Positions 22,912-32,599 of a stretch of DNA of 64,000 bases are shown here, piece after piece. Both the position numbers and the translations under genes were made by a program. Source of the stretch: Puccinia triticina (taxonomy: Eukaryota; Basidiomycota; Pucciniomycetes; Pucciniales; Pucciniaceae); contig NC_070558.1 in assembly GCF_026914185.1 (NCBI RefSeq), positions 3,782,001 to 3,846,000 on the forward strand. The letters run 5' to 3'. The notes beneath the pieces are model-generated. The model ran no database searches. It was not told the DNA's origin and was given only the letters and a program-made list of their open reading frames with translations. Position 1 is the stretch's first letter. Each line of letters opens with the position of its first letter.

Positions 22912-24303
22912 TTACGTTTTCTTTTGAAATAACGCTTCATTTGTGATGTAGAAGTATCGATCTGTATGTCTGGTTCTTTTGTTAGACGCATCATCAGTGG
23001 ATACCTTGATAGCCGATTGGTTATCGCAGTGGAGATGCCCCACAAAATCAGCTTTAAGCACATCCCGCAAAAGATGTCTCACCCATAAAGTTTGGCGTGT
23101 AGCCACTCCCAAAGCCATATATTCCGCGTGGCAAGTCGACGAGGCCACCGCTTGTTGACGCCGCGCCACCCACAATATCGGACAGTTAAGAAAGGAGATG
23201 AACACACCATATGCAGATCTACCAAATTCCCCACCCCAAGATGCGTCACAAAAGGTCTTGAGGGGCATGTTGTCCATAACTGGAAAAATGCACAGTTGTT
23301 TATCCGCTGTACCGGCGATGTACCCAATTAAGTGCTTCAAACCCTTCCAGTGCGCCACACCAGGCTTTGCCGCAAAACGCGCTAGATAGTTAACAGCAAA
23401 ACAGATATCTGGTCTTGTCCCAACCGCGAGATAACTGAGTGTTCCAATCACGGACAGATACTTTCCTGCCTGTGAAGGATCACCCTCTGGGTCTGTTACA
23501 CCATTATATCCTGGCGGCAGTGGTGTCCTCGAAACAGTCGACTTGTCCCATTCATTAGCCAGAAGTTCTTTCACTAGGTGTTTCTGACATAGGGTAAAAC
23601 CGTTCCCATTACGCTGTACATTCAGCCCAACTATAGCATCCAATTTGGAACTCCATTTGACCTTGAGAATATCACTGAGATCGGATTCCAGCTTTCGCAG
23701 AAGATCTTCGCTTGACGCAGTGACCACTCCATCATCAACGTGCAACCAAATCACGCCATGCATTGTTGGATGGCGCAAAATATACAGGGAGTTATCGTAT
23801 TGCGAGGGAACATATCCAAGATTGTCCAGTACTTGTTTCAGATGCAGCCACCAGCAACGCGCGGCTTGCCGCGTTCCGTAAAGCGCTTTCTTCAGAAGCA
23901 AAGCATGTCCCGGCGGTACCACCATTCCTTCTGGAGGTTCTATCCAGACCTCCTTGTCAATAGGAGAGTTGAGATAGGCGGCGACAAAATCAAAACTGTG
24001 GACAGCCCAGTTGTGTGCTGCCGCGACAGTCAACAACAAACGTAGCGACACAAAAGTCGCCGTAGGTGCAAAAGTTTCAAGGAAATCAGTCCCTGCCACT
24101 TGCGTAAAACCTTTGGCAACAAAACGCGCTTTGAAGCGCATTCCTGATCCGTCTACATCTGGTTTCACCGCAAAAACCCAACGGCCGTTTAAAACTTTTT
24201 TGTTGCGAGGTCGCAGCCCCACCAGCCAGACTTTCATCTGCTCCAGATTGCTCAGTTCGACTGCAATTGCCTTGGACCACGCATCCTTCTCAGGAGACTT
24301 CAT
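22912..24303 (-). pseudogene. Copia pol, second half: reverse transcriptase and RNase H
   Basis: Same frame as the upstream protease/integrase part; separated from it only by the TGA at 24400-24402. The readable frame continues upstream of the ATG at 24303 to that stop. RT: KARFVAKGFTQVAGTDFLETFAP, then the catalytic LHVDDGV (normally YVDD) near codon 197. RNase H: KTFCDASWGGEFGRSAYGVF (first Asp), SSTCHAEYMAL (Glu), LHCDNQSAIKV (Asp) and RTRHTDRYFY. All Copia hallmarks are present, and the half is uninterrupted to its stop at 22912. Confidence 0.92.
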
Positions 24304-24399
24304 GGCTTGTTTGAAAGTCGCAGGTACAGAGATTGAATAGAATTGGCAGAGTTCAATTATTTTCTCAACAATCAGTTCCTGATTGTGAAACTCGTACTC

Positions 24400-26379
24400 T
24401 CAAGAGAAATCTCCCAACTCTACTAAGTTCATCACAAAATCAACGGATAGTTTCTTTGACGCTTCCAGAATAACTTGTCCGGTGGTTGGAACATCAATGA
24501 AGTGAGTCTGTCCCTCATCTACAAAGCGTGCCATGGCAGATGATATAAACTTCTTCTCCTCCGGCAGCCAAAATAACCATCCTTTGCTGGAATCAAGATG
24601 GCCAATGACCTGTCCACGTAGGGCTCTTGCGTCGAGCTTCCGTCGCTTTTCCGGCGGCACATGAATGTAGGCATAGCTGCCAAACGCACAAAATGAATCA
24701 AACTGTGGCTTAACACCAAACAATGCTTCAAATGGTGTTCTTTTTCCGCTAGAATTGTTTGGGATTCTATTTAGTATGTGAGCAGCCCACAGGAACGCAT
24801 AATTCCAGAAGTTGCGTGGTAGATTGCTGTCCGCCAGAACCGTGCGACTCATCGCTTGTATCGTCCTGTTGAAACGTTCTATCATGCCATTTTGATAATG
24901 GTGATAAGGTAACGCTCTTTCAGTATGGATACCTTTCAATGTGAGGAATTCCTCTAACTTTTTGTTGGCAAATTCTCCGCCATTGTCGCTCCGCAAAACT
25001 TTCACCCGGAGGTTTGTAGTGCGTTCCAGTCGAGTGATGATGTCTATAATAGCCAAGTTGGCATCTGATTTGGCTTTCAGGATTTTCACAAAGTTGTAGC
25101 CTGTGGCTACATCACGCATTGTGAGGATATAATTGCCTCCATCTACTGCAGTAATTTCAAAAGGGCCAATAAGGTCGGCAGCCCAAATCTCCATTCTTTC
25201 AGCTTTGCGGTCCCCGGGGCCCAGCGGATTAATTTTTGTCGACTTGCTGATCATACATGTAGGGCAGTGAATAGATCCAGCCGGTAACTCCTTGGGCAGT
25301 CCCAGCCCCACATTCTCTTTGATCAGTCTGCGAATCACCCGCAGACTTGCGTGACCAAAAACTCGATGCCAGAAAAACAGTCGTTTTTCGTTGTTTGTCA
25401 GAGACCGCTGACTAAAAACACGATCTGGAACTTGAGGGACGGGTTCCTTAAAAAGAGCAGCACCAGCCTCTTTTGTTTTCGCCGCCTGGAAGGATAAGTC
25501 CTCCATATTCGGCCCAAGTTCGTTAGAAGAGAAACTTGAATTTCGAGCAGTAGAGTTAGAGAAAGAAACCTTGACGCTTGATTGAGATGGTGACGTAAAA
25601 AGAGAAATGTCGTCCAAAGGAACGGATCGAGAGAAAAAGGAAGAATTGGTTTGGCAATAAGAGACAGGATGATCGGAGAAAGAGACTCCGTTTTTAGAGA
25701 GAATAGGAGAAATAGAACAAGCAGAGGAATAAAACAAGGAAACATCGCCCGCTGCCCCGCCACCCTTGTCATCACTTCGAACCATACAAAGAGGCATGCA
25801 CCAACGGTTGCGCTTTCGCTCCATCACACAAGAAAACGCGAATGTGCCGCCCTTTGAGTAAACATCAAACGCATCCCTGGCGTTATCATAAAACACCATC
25901 GTGTCAGCTTTGCGCAGGGCAGCCATAGATATCAGCGTAGAGCGAGCGTCCTCACAGAAAAGGACCCCACGGAGCACGATCACCCGTCCATTTGGTTCGC
26001 GGAAGTGGAGTTCTCCCATACCCGTGATGAAAGACCGGTTGGCGGCGGTAGCTACCGATAACGGCATGGGCTTAGACAATGTTTTGAAGTTGTGAAGAAA
26101 GTGGCGCATCCCAGTGAAATGATGGGATGCACCAGTATCAAAGATGGCAGGATTACTCACCACGTCTTCACCCAACGACATGTTCTTAAAGTCCAATTGA
26201 TCGAGATCATCTGGCACGTCACCGATCTCCAGAAGTTGAGCAGATGCCCCTCCCCCACCGCTCGAGACGCTTGTCGGATTTCCCGCGGCTGAAGTCGAGG
26301 ATTGACGGTTGGAGGCATTGGCATACCTAGGCCAATAGAGATCGGCTAGTCGTTTAGCTTGAACTTGAAACTGGGACAT
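24400..26379 (-). pseudogene. Copia pol, first half: protease and integrase
   Basis: 659 codons from an ATG at 26379 that overlaps the gag end by 26 nt in another frame. Protease: IFDTGASHHFTG near residue 80. GAG-pre-integrase zinc motif: FFWHRVFGHASL...HCPTCM. Integrase core: Asp in WAADLIGPF, Asp in RSDNGGEF, Glu in NGMIERFNR. It ends at a TGA (24400-24402), after which the same frame continues into RT, so this is a nonsense mutation or, less likely, a readthrough site. Upstream of the ATG the same frame is closed by another TGA (26392-26394). Confidence 0.92.
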
Positions 26380-27670
26380 GGGGGGAGGGGCTCAAGAGTC
26401 GGAATTTCCGGGCACGGTTTGTTGAGGCGGCTGAGTGTAGAGAGAGCCCACAAACGTGGCTTGCGTGCGCTGTGTCGGGAGGGGGAAAAGGCGAGACTCC
26501 CGGACCTCGCAGTCGTTTGTTGATCTGATTTGACTTCGCTCGTTGCGGACAGTCGCGAAGATAGTGGTCTGCAGCCCCACACTGCCAACAGCGGTGTGCT
26601 GTTGCAGCGTAAAAATCTAACGCATCAGGCCAATTCTCTTCTGGCACGTCCGCCAGAAAAGCCTCGAAATCGAAGTCATTTGCTTCGTTTGCCGCTAAAA
26701 GGACCGAAGGCGCCGCCACAGAGGTGAGAGATGTTTCAGACAAGGTGGATTCTTCGTGCTGTTTCTTGCAGACGTCAAAAGTATTGACAAGGGTGTCGAA
26801 CTTTGGGACGCTCTTCGACTCATCGTTTTGCATGGCGTTCTCGATGTGTTGTTCGAAATCTTTCTTGAAAGGAACCGAGGAACGCATCACGGCTCTTTGA
26901 AAGATGAAACCAAAAAAAGCGTCTGAGTGAATCCGCACATTGAGATTGTTCCATTCAGTGTACAGGTTCCTCATCGCCGATGACATCCCAACACCATCCG
27001 AGTCGTCGACCAAAAAGTTGAGGAACCTGTTCCAAACGTTGTACTGCGCCGCACGAGATACCACCGAGAACTTCTTCTTCAGGTAAGACAGCATCTCAAG
27101 AGTTGACTTCAGCCGTTGTAGATCAGGAACCAATGATTGGTGCACGCCGTCCAAAACAACCATTCGCGCAATCTTTTCGAAGACGAGGTTCTTGATTGGT
27201 TTGAAGAAGAAATCCCCACTCGACATGTGCGCATTTCCGATTTCTTGCAATTGGTGAAGCCATTGCGCCATGTTGTTTCCGTTGGCCGCCAGACGTTTGT
27301 CGTCGTTCCATCGGTCGTTGATAAGCTTCGCTGTTTGACTGACCAGCCTTGCTTGTTCAAGTTGGAGCTTGGCCGCGAGAAAGTCTTGCTGTGCTCGGCT
27401 CAAATCGTTCCCATTCCTCGGAAGTGGTTGATTGGTTGCACCGGCCGTCTGCGCTTGGCCCAGGTGAGGGGCCGCATTCCTACCCACATTGATTCCCGAG
27501 CCAGGAGTCGGTGGCCCCAAAGGTGGTCGAGTTCCCGATGTCGAGCCCCAAATTGTCTCGTCCGCTCCTCTGTTTCCAGATGTGGAACCAGCAACCGAGT
27601 CGAAAAGATTGCTCATCCTAAGGCCGCCGTTGGGAACAAAATCGTCCAAGTCGTGGTCGGATGCAGACAT
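26354..27670 (-). CDS. Copia gag
   Basis: 438 codons, uninterrupted. Structural protein forming the virus-like particle. The N-terminal part is polar and Pro/Gly-rich; the middle (residues 110-290) is a helical capsid-like region; a CCHC zinc knuckle (CWQCGAADHYLRDC) lies near residue 376. The stretch after the knuckle reads as low-complexity Ser/Pro, and the pol frame overlaps here, so the true gag-pol junction may involve a frame change close to 26500. Confidence 0.85.
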   Translation of the reverse strand: MSASDHDLDDFVPNGGLRMSNLFDSVAGSTSGNRGADETIWGSTSGTRPPLGPPTPGSGINVGRNAAPHLGQAQTAGATNQPLPRNGNDLSRAQQDFLAAKLQLEQARLVSQTAKLINDRWNDDKRLAANGNNMAQWLHQLQEIGNAHMSSGDFFFKPIKNLVFEKIARMVVLDGVHQSLVPDLQRLKSTLEMLSYLKKKFSVVSRAAQYNVWNRFLNFLVDDSDGVGMSSAMRNLYTEWNNLNVRIHSDAFFGFIFQRAVMRSSVPFKKDFEQHIENAMQNDESKSVPKFDTLVNTFDVCKKQHEESTLSETSLTSVAAPSVLLAANEANDFDFEAFLADVPEENWPDALDFYAATAHRCWQCGAADHYLRDCPQRAKSNQINKRLRGPGVSPFPPPDTAHASHVCGLSLHSAASTNRARKFRLLSPSPHVPVSSSS

Positions 27671-28134
27671 ACTCGCGGGTCAAAAGAGAAAAGAAGAAAA
27701 ATAGGACGGAATCCGGAGGGTAAGTCGAGATCAGGAAGAAAAGAGCCACTCACCGCAACGCCGTAAGGTGCTCAGAGTATAAGAGAGAAGGAAAAAATAG
27801 AAGAGGGAGTAGAACGGCAAAACAAGCTTCACTTTTCTGCACAGGTTAGTGGGGCCACCACACTCTAATCAGCAGGATGGCTAATCCGCTTAGCGTAATT
27901 GGTTAGGCCGATCGTACCGTTCAGAGAGTAGGAAGGGGAAAAACGAGGTCTACTTATCCCAGAGCACCTCACAGCGTTACGGCAAAGTAACGCAGATCCT
28001 CCCGATGGCGGTCGATTACGCTCTAGTCTGAGCTACCGGTCAAGAAGATATAGCCGTCAGGTCGAATTGGCAGCCTGTGAGGTGAATCAAAGGAGATTGG
28101 AAGATTGTAGATCGTGCCTTAAGTTCGAGATAAA

Positions 28135-28146
28135 AGGCTCATAACC
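28135..28146 (-). promoter_or_regulatory. Copia primer-binding site (initiator tRNA-Met anticodon region)
   Basis: Minus-strand GGTTATGAGCC starts at the first base after the LTR. It is complementary to the GGCTCATAACC anticodon arm of initiator tRNA-Met, pointing to priming by a tRNA half as in Drosophila copia. Confidence 0.75.
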
Positions 28147-28279
28147 TATTCAGGTATGACCGGCTAACTAACTGTATATTACACGTAGTGCGCTCCTCAA
28201 CCCGGGATTGTCCCGGATGAGGAGTACTGGTTGTGCTGCGGCGAGTCGAGGAGATGCATGTGACATCTGTGTCACAACA
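28147..28279 (-). repeat. 5' LTR of the Copia element
   Basis: 133 bp; pairs with 22592-22724. Followed by TTATG, the second half of the target duplication. Confidence 0.93.
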
Positions 28280-29861
28280 TTATGTAGGTGTTATGATTGC
28301 TGAATTCATGCAGATCAATCATCAGTTTAACATTGCTTGAATGGAAATGGTGTCTGTAAGAGTCCGTTTGAGCAATCTGCTTGAACGGGCTTGATTATTG
28401 ATGTGTGATAAGAGTCCATTCAAGCAATATGGTTGAGCGGACTCGGTGAAATTTGCTCACCAAGTCCGCTTGATGAGTCTGCTTGAACAGACTTGACAAC
28501 ATGACTCTGGAGTCACTGGTCTGTTCAAGCAGAAGAGCAAACTCTCTTACCAAATCCTTTCAGAGAGTTGCACCAGGAGTCTGTTCAAGCAGAGTCAATT
28601 CAGAGGGAACGGACTCTGCATTGAACGGATGCGGTTAATACAAAAAAGTATCAACGCCGGCGTTACTTGCATATCAATGCCGGCGTTACTTGCATATTGA
28701 CGCCGGCGTTACTCGCATGACAGGTATTTGTACTGGTTTGTTTGGCCCCCAGAGGCCATTTCTTTAGTTATATGTAGATACCAAAGGAACAGGGTCTGGG
28801 GGACAAACAAACCTGTACAAAATTTGTCTATGTGAGTAACGCTGGCGTCGATATCCTGTACAAAATCTGTCTATGCCAGTAACGCCGGCGTCGGCATGCA
28901 TGTAACGCCGGTGTCAATTTTTTTTTTTGTATAACCAAGTCCGTTTGATCATCAATGCTGATCAATGATTCTGCTTGAACAGACAGGGTGAGAAATCTAT
29001 AACCCAGTCCGTTCAAGCAGATTGCTTGGAGGGATGCTAACAAATTTCATGGGGGAGGCAGTCCTCCGCTCAATTGTCGATGGCTTGGGTGAAGGAAGTT
29101 GGAGCCGCTTCACACCTCCTTGGCAAGGCATACTTGCGCTCTCTGGAGGACTGCGGCCATTGAGACTGAGTGGAAAACTCCAAGTCTGCTGGAAGGACCC
29201 CATAAATTTGTACTCCATCCCTGGACTCTGTTCAACGGACTTGCTTCAACTCCGTTCAGTTTTCCCTTGGGGATGTGCAGATTGCTTGGACAGACATCCA
29301 CACCTGGGTAATTGTCTTGAATGTCATTGATAACCACTTCCACAACAATTCTGCTTCATCAGACTTGGCTGCACACCAACAACCAAGTCTTTTGAAGCAA
29401 TCAGCTCCATCGGACTTGGTTACACATCTATAACCTTGAAAATGGCTGATTGTACCCATCTGAACCTTCAACATAACACATTATATAAACAACACCATCA
29501 ACACAATCAACACAATGTGCTTTTAGTCCCCCCCAACCAATCCACTCATCAGACACCACCCAATACTATCCTCCTCATCACACCTCAATTAACTTCCCCG
29601 TTCTGATTAATAATCCTTTGCTTTTTTCATTGCAAAAATGCAACAATCCAATGAAAAATCAAGAAGAGCTTATGCTGCGGAACAGCAAGCTAGATTCAGA
29701 TAAATGCAACATTATTTTGCAGCATCTTCTTCCCCTTCATTTTCTTTTCACAATACCAAAAATGAGGCTGCTATACAAAGAGGTGGTTTAACAAGATTTC
29801 CCATATTTATAATTATCTAGATAATCTTCATGTACACAAAACTACCAGTACAGGATCAATT

Positions 29862-29950
29862 TTGGACAACAAATTTGGCAATCAACAGACCCGCCACTTT
29901 GGTAATCAACAGACCAGCCACTTTGGTAATCATCAGACCAGCCACTTTAA
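29862..29950 (+). repeat. 24-bp minisatellite in the H2 degenerate frame
   Basis: Three copies of TTTGGTAATCAACAGACCAGCCAC-type sequence encode FGNQQTSH repeats. Confidence 0.65.
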
Positions 29951-30439
29951 AGAATACATACCATCACAATACACTTCAAGAAGGGTTTATATAAACCCTG
30001 ATTTTCATTTTCCCATTCCATCAAAACAATTTTCAAGAGGGGTTTCTAATCCAGATGTTCATTTTCCCAAACATTATGCAAGAACACCAAATCAAATGCA
30101 ATTTCAACAACACCCACAACAACAATCCCAAATTCAACACCCCTGAAATTCTAATGAATGAAAATTCTTACCAGTTTTATAGGAGAATTTACAATGAACC
30201 AACAATCACAAAGGGAAATAACCACTTTATCATTGACAACTGTTGGGTCGCGCCCTCCAAATGTAGAAATTTGTGCAGTCAAATACCTGTACAAATATCA
30301 TGATAAATCAGCCTCAGATGTTGAAGAAAATATTGATGGGGTGAATAGATTCAGAGATTATTGATGGGTAGCAGCTCCAGAAGCATGCTGGAGGATTTTC
30401 TCTTTAAAACTATCTGCAACTTGTCTCTCTATAATTTTT

Positions 30440-31420
30440 TTTGACATCCAGTACTGTACATGGCACCCGACAAGCAAAGAATGGAAGCCAAGGCAGAGGG
30501 GTTTTTTAATTGGTAGAATTTATGCAGTTTATCCTTCTGATCCAGAAAGATGGCATTTACAGCTACTACTCAATCATGTCACTGGTGCAACCTCTTCTGA
30601 TGATCTTTGTACATTTCAGAGACAAATCAACAGTTTTTGTTCAGCTGCTTTGGCCCATCATTTGGGATGAAGACCCAATGACACATAGACATGCCCTTGA
30701 ATTGGTAAACACTGAGACAGATTACTCCAAGACTTGATGGATTCAGATCAACCCTTTGGTGGCAAGGTAATTGTACTTGGAGGTTATTTACATCAGGTTT
30801 TACCAGTGGTGCAGAAGGGAACATGTCCCCAGATTTTTGATGCAAGCATTGTCAACTCTTACTGCTGGAGATACTTTCAACAAAATATCATCCAACTTCC
30901 AGCCAACATGTGTGCAGCAGGTGATCCTCAATTTCAGCAGTTTCTCTTATCCATTGGAGATGTGAAGTTATCACTCAATCAAATAACAAAATCAACCCAC
31001 CTACTTCTATAGTCATTCATGGGGGTTCTCAGGAGCAAAATTTGAATCATCTCATAAGACTGCAAGACTATTTCTTTAAAACAAATCAACTCTAGAATTC
31101 TAGAATCCATTCCATCTCAGGGGAGAACTTACACAAGCTTTGATTCTGTGGAATATGATCCCCAAAACCTATATTTGCAAGAGTATATCAAAGGATTGAA
31201 CATCTCAGGGTTCCCACCTCATATTCTTCAAATGAAACGTGGAGTGCCCAGAATAATGCTCAGGAACCTTGATCGGACAATGGGACTTTGTAATGGAAAC
31301 AGGTTGATTGTGGAAAACTTGGGTCCAAATGTGATTCACACAAGAGTCATATCAGGTAACAGAGTTAATGATTCTGTGGCTATCCCTCACATTCCTTTCA
31401 TATCTGCCCCATTCATATAG
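30440..31420 (+). pseudogene. Helitron helicase remnant, several frameshifts
   Basis: Pieces in different frames match a Helitron Pif1-like protein in the correct order: TWHPTSKEWKPRQRGFFIGR and LLLNHVTGATSSDDLCT (about 30460-30630); WPIIWDEDPMTHRHALELV, a Walker-B-like DE (about 30650-30710); FGGKVIVLGGYLHQVLPVV (about 30750-30810); QNIIQLPANM; and IMLRNLDRTMGLCNGNRLIV (about 31250-31310). Non-functional. Confidence 0.82.
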
Positions 31421-31584
31421 ATAGTCACCCAGGAATTGCAACATCAAAGTTTTGAAAAATTGAATCTGTTTCCTTTGAGCTGTCACATTACCCTTTTACC
31501 TTTCACCTCCTGTGATTTACAAACCCCTATGACTTTAACACCCCCTGGAACCCCAAATTTGGGGGCTTCCCCTTGTATGTATAT

Positions 31585-31870
31585 ATAGGGCCCGCCGGCG
31601 GGTGCAGGCCACGGGTGCAGGTGTCCAGATTTTGTCTGATTACACGTAATCAGACAAAAAAGATTACACAGGACATTAGGTATGCCATATGTATATGCAT
31701 AATATACATATGTGCAATACAAGAATCTGGCTGCGTGGGCAGGACGGGTGTTTGGCGGGTAATTGGCGCGGGTACCCGCCATTTTTTATCCCAGAATCTG
31801 GACACCCGCACCCGCCAGCAAGTACCCGCCAAACCTTGACAAGTACCCACAAACAGGTGCCAAGTACCCG
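31585..31870. repeat. GC-rich repeat copy with strong palindromes
   Basis: Contains TTTTGTCTGATTAC at 31630-31643 mirrored at 31646-31659 around AC, a CATATGTATA...TATACATATG palindrome (about 31685-31711), and the ACCCGCACCCGCCAGCAAGTACCCGC block at 31803-31870. Confidence 0.6.
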
Positions 31871-32521
31871 CAAAAAGAGCTCAATTGGATTCAATTCACA
31901 ATGGAACTTGGGGAGGAACAAGCAAACATGTCCAGCTTCCTTGATTATCATTTGGAGAAGTGGACTTGGAAACAAAATAGGATTGGAGGCTGAGTATCTT
32001 ACTCCAACAGCAGTCGGTGGCCTTGGAGGGTTCTGCAAGTGGTTGTTGGAGGTTTCTGATTTCTTCCGCCATACAAGATGATAGCCTTGTGCCTCTGCTT
32101 CTTTTGCCAGGTGAGAGGCTCTTGCTCTTGCATATTGCACTACACCCAATTCTTTACAAGCAAAGCATTTGAGCCAAAAGACTGGCAAACCTCGGCAAAT
32201 TATTTCCTTTGTGTAATGCTACCAAAGACCTCTTTCAGTTAATACAGCCTGAAATCCTTTGGGATGGTTGGCTAGCAATGGATTGGGGTGATTGGGAGGA
32301 TAACACATTGATTGAGGTTGTCCTTGGAGGGGATAGGGGATATTTTCATCATCAGACGGGATAAAGGTCTTGCGAGGCCTTGCTTGCTTTCCTCCAGGCA
32401 AAAGATTCATATTCTGCACTTGCAGAGCATTTGGACCGCATGATTCATGCGCAGAAGAGCAATCAAATAGTTTTTGTGGTTTTCTGTTGGAGAGCCTTTG
32501 GTTCTTTTGCATGATCCTCAT
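31870..32521 (-). pseudogene. Basidiomycete DDE transposase remnant
   Basis: The first fragment (32521-32219) reads LLPGGKQARPRKTFIPSDDE, then GQPQSMCYPPNHPNPLLANH and LTERGLW. The second (32188-31870) reads KCFACKELGV, then LFLPKFHCELNPIEL, the last catalytic Glu region of a DDE transposase common in basidiomycete genomes. The intervening frames contain stops, and the catalytic Asp positions are not conserved. Dead copy, 3' end replaced by the GC-rich repeat. Confidence 0.68.
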
Positions 32522-32599
32522 TCCTTTCCCTACAGCAATGTATTTGCTTGTCCTCTTTTTAAACTCTTCTGGCAGTCATTTTGGTTTAGTTTTCTGTTG

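Larger units (their letters stand above)
22592..28279 (-). mobile_element. Complete Ty1/Copia LTR retrotransposon
   Basis: 5,688 bp read on the minus strand, inserted in H1. The LTRs of 133 bp (22592-22724 and 28147-28279) differ at four positions. Target duplication TTATG at 22587-22591 and 28280-28284. In element orientation the LTR begins TGTTGTG and ends GAATA, so the terminal CA is replaced by TA. The primer site GGTTATGAGCC directly abuts the 5' LTR, and a purine tract GAGAGGGGGGG abuts the 3' LTR. Gene order is gag, protease, integrase, RT, RNase H, typical of Copia. Nearly intact except for TGA stops. Confidence 0.95.
20021..28779 (-). mobile_element. Degenerate Helitron-like element (H1), split by Copia
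   Basis: Read on the minus strand. The 5' end at 28779 begins ATCTACATATAAC. The 3' end near 20021 carries a CCCCAAATTTGGGG hairpin (20047-20061, second copy 20114-20128) followed by CTTCCCCTTGTATGTAGAT. Both ends share an inverted ATCTACATAT, recalling the short terminal inverted repeats of Helitron2/Helentron types. About 3 kb remains after removing the Copia insertion (22592-28279 plus its 5-bp duplication). Two protein remnants are present. Boundaries are inferred by comparison with H0 and H2. Confidence 0.62.
28780..31580 (+). mobile_element. Degenerate Helitron-like element (H2), head to head with H1
   Basis: The 5' part (28790-29040) repeats the GTAACGCCGGCGTC and GTTCAAGCAGA units of H0/H1. 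The 3' end (31503-31580) is the reverse complement of about 20034-20110, including the CCCCAAATTTGGGG hairpin (31551-31565). The first roughly 10 bp of the family 5' end appear to be missing at the junction with H1 (28779/28780). It carries helicase remnants in several frames. Confidence 0.62.

Noticed and set aside
23645..24340. Plus-strand frames of 66-109 codons
   Set aside because: Antisense shadows of Copia reverse transcriptase.
24400..24402. Stop-codon readthrough site between Copia integrase and RT
   Set aside because: Other element genes in the window have similar TGA breaks at unrelated positions, so point mutation is the simpler explanation.
27137..27766. 209-codon plus-strand frame
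   Set aside because: Shadow of the Copia gag on the opposite strand; Arg-rich composition typical of an antisense frame.
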